A DNA stretch of 64,000 nucleotides from Acidobacteriaceae bacterium KBS 83 (GTDB lineage: Bacteria; Acidobacteriota; Terriglobia; Terriglobales; Acidobacteriaceae). The position numbers and the translations under genes are program-made. The stretch covers positions 124,001 to 188,000 of the forward strand of contig KB906734.1 in the NCBI GenBank assembly GCA_000381585.1. The letters are read 5' to 3'. Under the pieces are notes generated by a model. It was not told the DNA's origin. It did no database searches and worked only from the letters and a program-made list of their open reading frames with translations. This document shows positions 44,846-53,290 of the stretch, one piece after another. The number at the start of each line of letters is the position of its first letter. The first letter of the stretch is position 1.

Positions 44846-45108
44846 CTAGAGGAGTTCGATGGCGACCTCTTTGCCCTCGATGTAAGTCAGCATGTCCGTA
44901 CAGAGCAAAATCGTAAAGGGGTTGCCTTCGGTGAGTCTTGCACGTATTTTGCCTCGATCCAAAGCGCTACATAGTCCATCGCTTCGGGCGAGAGGCCTTC
45001 CTCACGGTCGGTTAAAACGTTGACAACTACGGCGTCCTCTGAGGGCTCGTTGGTGTCGGCGTACCTCCAGCGAAGGCGCTGTCCAATGACGATGGGTCTT
45101 TCGAACAC
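44846..45108 (-). pseudogene. Small hypothetical protein, frameshifted
   Basis: ATG at 45108: MFERPIVIGQRLRWRYADTN, then AVVVNVLTD and MDYVALWIEAKY. After a one-base shift near 44945 the next frame gives RLTEGNPFTILLCTDMLTYI, EGKEVAIELL and a stop at 44846. The two halves join smoothly into an 87-residue protein. No family recognised. Confidence 0.6.
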
Positions 45109-45121
45109 AGTTAACCTCGAT

Positions 45122-45460
45122 TCAAATTACGACGTTTAGTTTAGTCGTGGACTCCATATGTGCGTTTCTCTCTAATCTGAAAGTCTCTACTCCTGGACGA
45201 CGGGCTTTGGCCAGATTGCGGGGGCTGTCTACGTCGACATGACCTTCGGTGGCCATGAAGTAGGCGGGCAGTTGCAGCGGTACGTCCTCGTAGAGCGGGG
45301 AGATGTATTCCGGCGCGTCGGGAACCGTGATGCACCCGATACACGCACCGCCGGTGATCGGAATTGGGAAGCGAAAGAAACGAGACGGCGTGGCGCCGGA
45401 TCCATAGCGGAAGTTTGGGCATTGGAAGAGCTCGATGAGCGCACCATCGCCAATGCTCAT
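45122..45460 (-). CDS. Hypothetical protein (112 aa)
   Basis: From the ATG at 45460: MSIGDGALIELFQCPNFRYG, then FPIPITGGACIGCITVPDAP and LPAYFMATEGHVDVDSP. Three cysteines near the centre (one pair CIGC). No family recognised. It starts exactly at the edge of a dispersed repeat (45448-45507), which provides its upstream region, so the 5' end may be rebuilt by the repeat. Frame extends upstream to 45643 but that part is repeat sequence. Confidence 0.5.
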   Translation of the reverse strand: MSIGDGALIELFQCPNFRYGSGATPSRFFRFPIPITGGACIGCITVPDAPEYISPLYEDVPLQLPAYFMATEGHVDVDSPRNLAKARRPGVETFRLERNAHMESTTKLNVVI

Positions 45461-45507
45461 TAAAGCGGATTGGTAACGGAAAGCCGGCTTCAATCCATCG
45501 AAGGGCG
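45448..45507 (+). repeat. Fragment of the structured element (left-end module)
   Basis: GCTCATTAAAGCGGATTGGT, then GGCTTCAATCCATCGAAGGG. The same module begins at 48596 and 50219, where it runs on into further shared sequence. Confidence 0.7.
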
Positions 45508-45510
45508 CCC

Positions 45511-45934
45511 CATGCGCGACCCCAGCCCAGTCGGTGCCGAAGCCTTTGCCAAAGTCTAGTTGGATGAGTGCTTCGCTCTGTTGTCGCCAACTAAGGCCAA
45601 CTTTCGCATTACCCGGCGCTCGACGGCAAACGACCGATTTCAAAACGGGTTGACGTCGCGCGAGCGCTGGGAGACTGCGCCTTCATTGGCTGCGACGGAC
45701 TCACTCGCGAGTTGTCGCGCGGAAATATTTGTTCAATCTTCTGGAATATTTCGCCGCCGCCTCAGTTAGCGAAAGCAGCGAGAGTCCACGGCGTGGCGAA
45801 TCATGCCGCGCGATGAGCTATCGCTTTCGCTCGCAAGTATTTGGCTCAGCATCGATGTCCGGTTGTTCTCCACGTCGCACGGACCTCGGGGAATCGGCGG
45901 TCAACGTGGACAAATCAGAAACGGAGCACTCCGA
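45511..45934. other. Intergenic region with a degraded repeat only
   Basis: Contains a degraded copy (45530-45592: GCCGAAGCCTTTGCCAAAG ... GGATGAGTG) of the direct repeat flanking the DHFR-like gene. The rest shows no gene. Confidence 0.4.
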
Positions 45935-47266
45935 ATGAGAAAGCTATTGCTTACGCTGTCACTTCTTTGTGCCAGCCTTACAGGTTACGCCGCCAGTCCG
46001 ACCGGTGGATTCAACAATAGGGCAAACCAGAACACATCGGGCGCGGCGGATCCGTTGCTCGACCCCGTCGTCGAGTGGAACCGGGCCCTGCTAGTCATCG
46101 TGCGCACACCCGGCGCTCAGTCTGCAACCATTCATCCCACCCGCAGCTTTGCGATCCTGCATGCCGCGATTTATGACGCGGTGAATAACATAGATCGGAC
46201 CCACAGACCTTACTTAGTAAGATTTGCGGGCATCTCCCGCAAGGCTTCGGAAGTCGCCGCAGCGGATGTAGCAGGGCACGATGTGTTGGTCGCGCTGTAT
46301 CCGGCGTTTCAGACAACATTGGATGCACAACTGGAAGAAATGCTGGCGGCGATTCCCGCCAGCACCCACAAGGACCAGGGGCTCAAGCTCGGCGGAATGG
46401 TGGCGGATGCCATTCTGGATGCCAGAAGCGACGACGGATCGAGCGTCACGCCTGCGCCATTTGTATTTGGAAGCGGGCCGGGCAAGTTTCAATCCACGCC
46501 GCCAAATTTTCCCGCGCCGCAGTTCACCGAGTGGTCCCGGGTCACTCCGTTTGCTTTGTTGAGCGCAAGCCAGTTTCGTCCTGGACCGCCGCCGGAATTG
46601 ACAAGCCCCAGGTACAGCAGGGTTTTCAACGAAGTGAAGTCATTGGGCATCGAGAGCAGTACAAGCGCAACGGCGGACCAGGCCTTAACTGGGCGTTTCT
46701 GGAATGGAGCCATACAGAATTACTGGAACGAGATCGCGCAGACCGCGGCTCTGGAGCACAAGCTTTCACTCCCGGAAAGTGCGCGATTGTTTGCACTGTT
46801 GAACCTCGCATTCGCAGATGACGTGATCGCGTTTTATGACGCGAAGTACACCTACAACTTCTGGCGACCGGTTACCGCGATTCGTGCCGCTGACACAGAC
46901 AAAAATCCGAACACCAACGTGAATGCGAACTGGCTTCCTGAGGTCGGCAAGACGACCCCGGACCCTGCGTATCCCGGAGCGCACGCGGTGATCAGCGCGA
47001 GCGGCGCGTTCGTACTTAAGTCGTTCTTTAGACGAGATCGGTTCAATTTCAAAGTGACGTCCGAGGTATTGCCCGGAGTGGAGCGCTCATTCACAAGCTT
47101 CTCCGCGGCAGAGCACGAGGCGACGCTGAGCCGGATCTTTGCCGGAGTGCATTTCCGGTCAGACCTGACGACCGGAAGTGAGCTAGGTGAGGATGTTGCC
47201 GATTTTGTCTTCGACCACTTCCTGCAGCCGAGGGATCGAGACGAAAGACCGGAACGGGAAAGATAA
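45935..47266 (+). CDS. Vanadium-haloperoxidase-like / PAP2-family secreted phosphatase
   Basis: 443 aa from the ATG at 45935, signal peptide (LLTLSLLCASLTGYA). The three phosphate/vanadate-binding motifs are present: KYTYNFWRPVTAIR (KxxxxxxRP), YPGAHAVISASGAF (equivalent of PSGH) and RIFAGVHFRSD (RxxxGxHxxxD). Family members are either acid phosphatases or vanadium haloperoxidases; sequence alone does not separate them. Followed after 110 bases by a Tat-exported ferritin-like protein, probably in one operon. Confidence 0.87.
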   Translation: MRKLLLTLSLLCASLTGYAASPTGGFNNRANQNTSGAADPLLDPVVEWNRALLVIVRTPGAQSATIHPTRSFAILHAAIYDAVNNIDRTHRPYLVRFAGISRKASEVAAADVAGHDVLVALYPAFQTTLDAQLEEMLAAIPASTHKDQGLKLGGMVADAILDARSDDGSSVTPAPFVFGSGPGKFQSTPPNFPAPQFTEWSRVTPFALLSASQFRPGPPPELTSPRYSRVFNEVKSLGIESSTSATADQALTGRFWNGAIQNYWNEIAQTAALEHKLSLPESARLFALLNLAFADDVIAFYDAKYTYNFWRPVTAIRAADTDKNPNTNVNANWLPEVGKTTPDPAYPGAHAVISASGAFVLKSFFRRDRFNFKVTSEVLPGVERSFTSFSAAEHEATLSRIFAGVHFRSDLTTGSELGEDVADFVFDHFLQPRDRDERPERER

Positions 47267-47376
47267 CACCACGCCGGGTCGAACCGCACTGTCCACTTTG
47301 CGACCTGACAACGTAAGGCGGAAGGTGTTACGGGCGCTCAACATTAACGATTCCTGAACAAAAAGGGAGATGGCCA

Positions 47377-48453
47377 ATGAAGCAACTCGAAGAGCAGGCT
47401 CCGAACCGGCGTTCGTTTCTCAAGACTGGGATGCTGGCCGCGGGCGTAGCTACCGCAGGCGTCGGCATGTTAGGTCGTGGTGTATCGGCCTTCGGTGAGG
47501 AACGTGAGGAACGGAGTATCACCAAGGGAGATATCGCAATTTTGCAGTTATTGCTTGCCGCGGAGATTATCGAGACCGATCTGTGGCGCCAGTATCGAGA
47601 GCTCGGAGGCATCGAAGCGATCGGAGGGCCGAGCCAGGGCTACATCACTGCCCTTGAGCAACTGGATGGCGATATGCCGCAATACATCTCCGATAACACC
47701 GACGATGAAATCAGTCACGTAGCCTTTCTCCACGCTTATCTGAAATCGAAGGGGCAGAGGCCAATCAATCTGGACAAATTTCGCAATCTGCAGGGCAGCG
47801 CTGCGCCCGGCGCGAAGAAGATTGGACGTCTTACGAATCTCATGCAGTTGAGCGTCGACACCAGCTGGTGGACTCGCTACCGCAGCAAGGAAAATCTGGA
47901 TCTCGGCGCAAAATTTCCCCAGGCAGTTCCGAGCCTGAAAGTTGGGCGACATCCGGCAATCCCAACATCGCAGGCGGACTTTAATGACGCTAACCATATT
48001 CAAGCGATTGCCAATACGGCGGGATTCCATTTTGCCTTTATCGAGCAGGCCGGCACCAGCCTCTACGCGACTCTGAGTCAGCGTGTTTCCAGCCGGGAGG
48101 TGTTACGAATCACGATCAGCATTGGCGGATCGGAAATCATGCACTTCCAGGTCTGGCATGACAAAGCTGGTAACGCGGTGGCGTTGACCGACGGTTCGCT
48201 GACGTTTCAGAACCTGACTGTAAACCAGCCAGAGTCCTTGCAGGCGAATCTGATCATGCCTGAGCCTTGCGATTTTATCGACGGATTGCCAGAATGCTCC
48301 ATCATCCGCCCAACGGGCGCAGGGCATCTGGATGCAGTGGGCGCTATCAACGGCTTCATTGCTGATGGGCTTTTCATTGGCCAGCCGAACGAGTTCATTC
48401 AACTGCTACTCCACCTTGCGCATGAGGCGGACGAAGCGAGACCGGAGTTGTAA
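47377..48453 (+). CDS. Tat-exported ferritin-like domain protein
   Basis: 358 aa. Twin-arginine signal NRRSFLKTGMLAAGVATAG. A ferritin-like four-helix bundle follows: ILQLLLAAEIIETDLWRQY (Glu ligands), NTDDEISHVAFLHAYL (ExxH), then in the second half FHFAFIEQAGTSLYATL and GGSEIMHFQVWHD (ExxxH). Such proteins bind di-iron in the periplasm. GGGAGA precedes the start. Pairing with a haloperoxidase-like protein suggests an oxidative envelope function, which is inference. Confidence 0.82.
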   Translation: MKQLEEQAPNRRSFLKTGMLAAGVATAGVGMLGRGVSAFGEEREERSITKGDIAILQLLLAAEIIETDLWRQYRELGGIEAIGGPSQGYITALEQLDGDMPQYISDNTDDEISHVAFLHAYLKSKGQRPINLDKFRNLQGSAAPGAKKIGRLTNLMQLSVDTSWWTRYRSKENLDLGAKFPQAVPSLKVGRHPAIPTSQADFNDANHIQAIANTAGFHFAFIEQAGTSLYATLSQRVSSREVLRITISIGGSEIMHFQVWHDKAGNAVALTDGSLTFQNLTVNQPESLQANLIMPEPCDFIDGLPECSIIRPTGAGHLDAVGAINGFIADGLFIGQPNEFIQLLLHLAHEADEARPEL

Positions 48454-48595
48454 GGCCCATTCCTTTGCGCCTCGCGCCAGCAGACCATAGCGGGCGAGGC
48501 GCGGTTTCTTTCCGCTGGCTTCGAGTTTCGGGCGGATGGTCGGCAAGCTGGAAATTGGCGGTCGTCTGAGTCTCGGTGAATGAGAAATCGCCGAG

Positions 48596-48740
48596 GCGCT
48601 CATTGAAGCGGATTGGTAACGGTCGGCTTCAATCCATCCAAGAGCGTCCTATTCCACCGAAGCCAGCATCAGAGTTTTCCGCACCAGCCCGTTCAGCCCA
48701 AAACGGACCTGCCCTTCCAAAACCCGCCACAATCTCCGCG
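48596..48740 (+). repeat. Fragment of the structured element (left half)
   Basis: GCTCATTGAAGCGGATTGGT through CACCGAAGCCAGCATCAGAG and AAACGGACCTGCCCTTCCAA. Matches the left 150 bases of the copy starting at 50213, then stops at about 48740. The other bases between 48454 and 48777 hold no gene. Confidence 0.7.
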
Positions 48741-48777
48741 CATGAACCTTGCCAAACAGGTTCGAAAAGGAAGGGCG

Positions 48778-49218
48778 CTAGTCTTCTTCACCGAGCAGAT
48801 TGCTCACCCGCACGATGGTATCGATTTGTTCCTGAGTGAGTCGCGACAGCAGATTCCGCCGAACTGAGGCTGCGTGTATCGGGCGAGCAGCATCCAGCTT
48901 TTCTCTGCCGAGTTTGGTAAGCGCAACGAGGACAGTCTTCCCGTCAGTACGACAGCGCTCAATGAGAGCTCGTTCCTGCATTCGCGTCAGCTGATGAGAG
49001 AGGCGACTTTTATCCCAGGCCATCATGCTGGCCAGCGCTTGTTGCCGCATCTCACCCTTGCCAAGGGCCGCGAGGCGAGACAATACACCGAACTCAGGAC
49101 CTGAGAGTCCGGTCGCCTGCGTGATGTCCCGCCCAACGCGACCCAGCACATCTTCGTGCATGAGCCTGAAGGCATGCCAGACACGAAGCTCCTGTGGGGA
49201 CAACGGCTTTATAGTCAT
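48778..49218 (-). CDS. MarR-family transcriptional regulator
   Basis: 146 aa from the ATG at 49218 (GAGAG upstream). Winged helix: LSGPEFGVLSRLAALGKGEM, recognition region LASMMAWDKSRLSHQLTRMQ, wing ALIERCRTDGKTVLVALTKL. Dimerising helices at both ends. Divergent from the methyltransferase gene; the two palindromes between them are candidate operators. An upstream ATG at 49284 would overlap the other gene's start. Confidence 0.87.
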   Translation of the reverse strand: MTIKPLSPQELRVWHAFRLMHEDVLGRVGRDITQATGLSGPEFGVLSRLAALGKGEMRQQALASMMAWDKSRLSHQLTRMQERALIERCRTDGKTVLVALTKLGREKLDAARPIHAASVRRNLLSRLTQEQIDTIVRVSNLLGEED

Positions 49219-49244
49219 GTCTCTCGCAAGCGTATCAAGCCAAG

Positions 49245-49290
49245 GTTGACGTGACAACTTTGACTGGTTTAGGTTGGTTGACATGTCAAC
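49245..49290. promoter_or_regulatory. Twin palindromes between marR and the methyltransferase gene
   Basis: GTTGACATGTCAAC (49277-49290) is a perfect 14-bp palindrome covering the start codon of the plus-strand gene. GTTGACGTGACAAC (49245-49258) is an imperfect partner. Their centres are 32 bp apart, about three helical turns, on the same DNA face. This fits two cooperative MarR dimers controlling both genes. Confidence 0.65.
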
Positions 49291-50203
49291 TACCACTAAC
49301 GCGGTTCTTCGCAAGGGAGAAATCGAAAGCAATTACGATCTGCACGCCTTCCTCTGCGGCCTGGAGGCCGATTCTTCTCTCTGTCAGCCCGAACAACTGC
49401 GGGAGCGTCTGATTGCGCTGGACGGCCTTGATGCGGGATTTGGAGGCTTCGATTCTGAGGATTCCACGAGGTGTACGAATTCACGAATTCACAAGCGGGC
49501 GAAGGCACTCCGGACACAACTCGAAGCTGCCAATGCAGAACTCTACCAATCTATGCGCTTTGATATTGTTCGCGACGATCGACCGCGTGTACTTCTTCAC
49601 TGGTTGCAGAATTCACCTGGCCAGAACGACTTGCAGATCCCATTGCGTGGCCTGGGCTTCGACTACCGAGACGAGTTGTTGAGCGGAGTCCTTCAACTGC
49701 GCGAACCGACCGAACCGAACCTTCAGCTATCACCGGAGATGGTGTTCTATCAGCCAACGCCCGTGCGTCATATTCTCTACCTGATTGCAGCCACCGCGCT
49801 TGCGGCCGACGACGTCTTTGTCGATCTCGGATCGGGATTGGGGCATGTGCCACTTCTGGTGTCCATGGTGACTGGAGCCCAGAGCCTTGGTATTGAGGTG
49901 CAGGCCGCCTATGTCGCCAGCGCTAGGGAATGTGCTCAAAGCCTTGATCTCAGCCGCGTCCGCTTCATCCCGCAGGACGCGCGTAAGGCAGATCTGTCCA
50001 GAGGCACCGTGTTCTATCTGTATTCACCTTTCAACGGCTCGATATTGACCGACGTGCTGAGTGCACTGCGGATGGAGAGTACGCGCAGGTCAATCAAAAT
50101 TTGTTCACTCGGGCCCTGCACTCGCACAGTTGCGAACGAGACATGGCTGAAGGCGCGCGCACTGCCCGATATAGGGCGCATTACCGTCTTCTACTCTCAA
50201 TGA
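49283..50203 (+). CDS. SAM-dependent methyltransferase (DOT1-like fold)
   Basis: 306 aa. The N-terminal half is helical and unassigned. The C-terminal half has motif I VFVDLGSGLGHVPLLVSMV, acidic end LGIEVQ, then VRFIPQDARKADLSRGTVFY with LYSPF, the VDLGSGLG...D...GTVFY(L/V)..PF pattern of DOT1-type methyltransferases. Substrate unknown. Likely regulated by the divergent MarR protein. Confidence 0.78.
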   Translation: MSTTTNAVLRKGEIESNYDLHAFLCGLEADSSLCQPEQLRERLIALDGLDAGFGGFDSEDSTRCTNSRIHKRAKALRTQLEAANAELYQSMRFDIVRDDRPRVLLHWLQNSPGQNDLQIPLRGLGFDYRDELLSGVLQLREPTEPNLQLSPEMVFYQPTPVRHILYLIAATALAADDVFVDLGSGLGHVPLLVSMVTGAQSLGIEVQAAYVASARECAQSLDLSRVRFIPQDARKADLSRGTVFYLYSPFNGSILTDVLSALRMESTRRSIKICSLGPCTRTVANETWLKARALPDIGRITVFYSQ

Positions 50204-50212
50204 GCACATTAT

Positions 50213-50640
50213 CGCCAATACGCTCATTGAAGCGGATTGGTAACGGAAGGTCGGCTTCAATCCATCGAAGGGCCTCCTATTCCACCGAGGCCAGCATCAG
50301 CGTCTTTCCGTACCAGCCTGCTCAGCCCGAAACGGACCTGCCCTTCCAAAAAACCGCCACAAATCTGCCAGTTAATTCCACCGAAATTGCTACTCTGGAA
50401 ATAGGATCTGAAACACAAAAGCCACCACATCGGTGGCTTTTCTATTCGCGAGTGCAGGTTGCGGCTTATTACAATCGGCTCGTTGACCTGTATAAGCCGT
50501 TTCGCTGGACGACTTTACCGCTAACTCCTTTCCCTGGACGACTTTAGGCCGCGGGAGGCAGGCTAAACAGTTGCAAGTAAAACAGTTACGAATGGCTCTC
50601 CCGCACCGGGAGGGGGAGGGGGACAGGTCACGTTACCTGA
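50213..50640 (+). repeat. Structured intergenic element, copy C (longest copy)
   Basis: Left module GCTCATTGAAGCGGATTGGT (50223); GAAATTGCTACTCTGGAAAT (50383); stem AAAAGCCACC/GGTGGCTTTT (50417-50441); GGACGACTTTACCGCTAACT and CTGGACGACTTTAGGCCG (50497-50550); CTCTCCCGCACCGGGAGGG and G-runs (50597-50622). Ends 14 bases before the Crp-type gene's stop. Confidence 0.75.
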
Positions 50641-50653
50641 GTTGGAAGAGGAA

Positions 50654-51352
50654 CTACTTGCGAAGCTGCCGGCCGAAACGGCGCTCGAACTCCAACTCCA
50701 TCGCCGAGTAGCACTCGCATGCGGCCGCCTCGAGCCCCTTCGAGTCGAGGACGGTCAGACGTCCATACTCGTAGCGGATCAGTCCCGCCTTGCGCAGCAT
50801 CGCCGCGGCAATCGACACGCTCGGCCGGTGCACCCCCAGCATGTAGGCCAGGAACTCATGCCGCACCGGGAAGCTGTTCCCTTCCACGCGGTTGTGCACC
50901 ATCTTCAGCCAGCGGCATAGCCGCTCCTCGACGAGGTGGATGCGATTGCATGCGGCGGTGATCGTGGTCAGGGAGAGATAGGCGCTCACATATTCGCCGA
51001 TCAGGTCGTTCAGCGGAGACTTCGCGTCAACGACCTTGGCGAGAAACAAATCGCTGCGCATGCGCACGCACTCGCCGGGGACTTGGACGAAGGTGCGCGT
51101 GACCGCCACGCTCTGCCGGAGCCAGACGTGGACCCCAATGATGCCTTCGAGACCGGTGATGGTGGTCTCGACCGTCGATCCGTCGCGCATGCTATAGACG
51201 CTCGAGGCCACGGCGCCGTTGGGGAAGTAGACATATCGGATCGGCTCGCCCGCCTCGACCATGACGTCCTTCAGATCCACCGTCACGGTTTCGAGAAACG
51301 GCTCCAGACGCCGGCGCTCCTGCTCGGGAACCGCCTCCAACAACAAGTTCAC
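50654..51352 (-). CDS. Crp/Fnr-family transcriptional regulator
   Basis: 232 aa, GTG start at 51352. The N-terminal cyclic-nucleotide-like jelly roll (VMVEAGEPIRYVYFPNGAVA, TTITGLEGIIGVHVWL) is followed by the dimer helix and an HTH (RHEFLAYMLGVHRPSVSIAA, KAGLIRYEYGRLTVLD). The cNMP-binding Arg/Ser pair is not evident and no FeS cysteines are present, so the signal is unknown. This subtype is frequent in soil acidobacteria and proteobacteria. Confidence 0.87.
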   Translation of the reverse strand: MNLLLEAVPEQERRRLEPFLETVTVDLKDVMVEAGEPIRYVYFPNGAVASSVYSMRDGSTVETTITGLEGIIGVHVWLRQSVAVTRTFVQVPGECVRMRSDLFLAKVVDAKSPLNDLIGEYVSAYLSLTTITAACNRIHLVEERLCRWLKMVHNRVEGNSFPVRHEFLAYMLGVHRPSVSIAAAMLRKAGLIRYEYGRLTVLDSKGLEAAACECYSAMELEFERRFGRQLRK

Positions 51353-51795
51353 TCTCTAGCCCCCAGAACAAAGCGCCCCAAGTGCAGGGCGCCCAAAAAC
51401 GTAAACGGTCGGCGTGCTAATGAGCGCAGCCGGCATCACGGTCTTGTGCAATAGATTTGCTTGAGAATATGGACCGTCCGCGCGATGCGTCTGTCGTGTA
51501 TCTTACAGATCCCGCAGAGCAAGTGGCCGCGACAGCTTGCCGACAGAGCAAACACCCGTTCCTAGCCGTCAGGTGCCTGTGCTATGCTCCCAGCAACCAA
51601 GCAAAGCAAATGCGGCACATTTGGCTCCATTCCGTAGCGCTCAACCCACGCTTCCCGCGTGCGGCCGCGCTGGTGCTGCCCTCTGCTACGCGACCTCGTC
51701 TATTCGCCGGCGACTAGTCGCGCCCTCTCGAGTTTTTTCTCCCCCATCGCCAATAAATATGTAACACCTCTCGCACAGAGGAGGAGCCTTCTACC
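51353..51795. other. Intergenic region with no gene seen
   Basis: About 440 bases between divergent genes. It has reading frames but none with protein-like composition, and no repeat of the described families. It must contain both promoters; none could be picked with confidence. Confidence 0.4.
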
Positions 51796-53232
51796 ATGTC
51801 GAACCATGGCATCGCTCGAGATCCTGCCCGGACCCAGACCTCCGCCTTCGCCCCACGCATCTCCGGACCCCTGCCCGGTCCTAAGGCACGCGCGATCGTG
51901 GAAGCCGACGATCGCTGGATCTCCCCCTCCTACACCCGCAGCTACCCGCTGGTCGCTAAGCGCGGACGAGGCGTGCGCATCGAGGATGCGGATGGCAACG
52001 AGTTCCTGGACTTCGCCGCCGGCATCGCTGTGACCTCCACCGGCCACTGTCATCCGGAAGTGGTGAAGGCCATCCAGCAACAGGCCGGCGAGCTCATCCA
52101 CATGTCCGGCACCGACTTCTACTACGAAGGCATGGTCACCCTGGCAGAGCGGCTCTCTGCCGTCGCCCCCATGCCCGGGCCCCATCGCTTCTACTACGGC
52201 AACTCCGGCGCGGAAGCCGTCGAGTGCGCCCTCAAGCTGGCGCGCTATCACACCGGCCGGCAGAACGTGATCGCCTTCCTCGGTGCCTTCCACGGCCGTA
52301 CCATGGGCGCCCTCTCGCTCACCGCGTCGAAGCCCCAGCAGAAGCGTCGGTTCGCCCCCCTAGTGCCGGGTGTCACGCACATACCCTATCCCTACGCCTA
52401 CCGTGGATGCCCCAATGGCACCGCGGAAGAGCAAGAGACCTTCGCGTTGGGCTGCGCTCGGTACATCGAGGACCGGCTATTCAAGACCATGCTTCCTCCC
52501 GAGGAAGTCGCGGCCATCTTCGTGGAGCCGATTCAAGGGGAGGGTGGCTACGTTGTAGCGCCCACCATCTTCATGCAAGAACTGCGTCGTATTTGTGACC
52601 GTCATGGAATCCTGCTGGTGGCCGATGAGGTGCAGTCCGGTGCCGGGCGCACCGGCAAATGGTGGGCGATCCAACATACTGGAGTCGAGCCAGATATCGT
52701 GTGCATGGCTAAGGGCATCGCATCGGGGATGCCGCTCGGTGTGTGCATGACTCGAGCCGAGATTATGGACTGGAAGCCGGGCTCCCATGCGTCGACGTTC
52801 GGGGGAAATCCTGTAGCGACTGCCGCCGCACTCGCGACGATGGATGTGCTCGAGCGCGAGGGCATCGCGAACGCAGCAAAGATGGGCGAGACGATGATGT
52901 GCCGGCTGCGCGGCTGGGTGAAAACTCACCCCATTGTCGGTGATGTCCGGGGGCGGGGCTTGATGATCGGACTAGAGATCGTGAAAGACCAGAGGACTCG
53001 CGACGCAGCGCCACAGCTTCGGGACCACATCGTGGATCTGGCCTTTGAGCGCGGACTGCTGATCCTGGGCTGCGGCGAGACCTCGATCCGGCTGGCACCG
53101 CCATTGATTGTGCAGCAGGGCGAAGCCGACGTCGCACTCGACATCCTGGAAGACTGCATCGGGATTGCGCAAGCCAAGCGCACTGTTACCGAAACAAAAC
53201 ACCAGGAGAGCGTACACGCCTCACAAATTTAA
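51796..53232 (+). CDS. Class III aminotransferase (4-aminobutyrate/acetylornithine type)
   Basis: 478 aa. GNSGAEAVECALKLARYHTG binds the PLP phosphate, AFHGRTMGALSLT stacks the cofactor, VEPIQGEGGYVV and LLVADEVQSGAGRTGKWWAI give the Asp, and the Schiff-base Lys is in DIVCMAKGIASGMPLG. The C-terminus has RLAPPLIV. Probably transfers an omega-amino group, as in GABA or ornithine catabolism; substrate not certain. AGGAGG sits before the start. Confidence 0.88.
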   Translation: MSNHGIARDPARTQTSAFAPRISGPLPGPKARAIVEADDRWISPSYTRSYPLVAKRGRGVRIEDADGNEFLDFAAGIAVTSTGHCHPEVVKAIQQQAGELIHMSGTDFYYEGMVTLAERLSAVAPMPGPHRFYYGNSGAEAVECALKLARYHTGRQNVIAFLGAFHGRTMGALSLTASKPQQKRRFAPLVPGVTHIPYPYAYRGCPNGTAEEQETFALGCARYIEDRLFKTMLPPEEVAAIFVEPIQGEGGYVVAPTIFMQELRRICDRHGILLVADEVQSGAGRTGKWWAIQHTGVEPDIVCMAKGIASGMPLGVCMTRAEIMDWKPGSHASTFGGNPVATAAALATMDVLEREGIANAAKMGETMMCRLRGWVKTHPIVGDVRGRGLMIGLEIVKDQRTRDAAPQLRDHIVDLAFERGLLILGCGETSIRLAPPLIVQQGEADVALDILEDCIGIAQAKRTVTETKHQESVHASQI

Positions 53233-53290
53233 GCCGTTTTGTTCCCGCCGTAGCAGCTGGGTCCTTGAAGCGGCTGCTTCTCTTTTGCTC

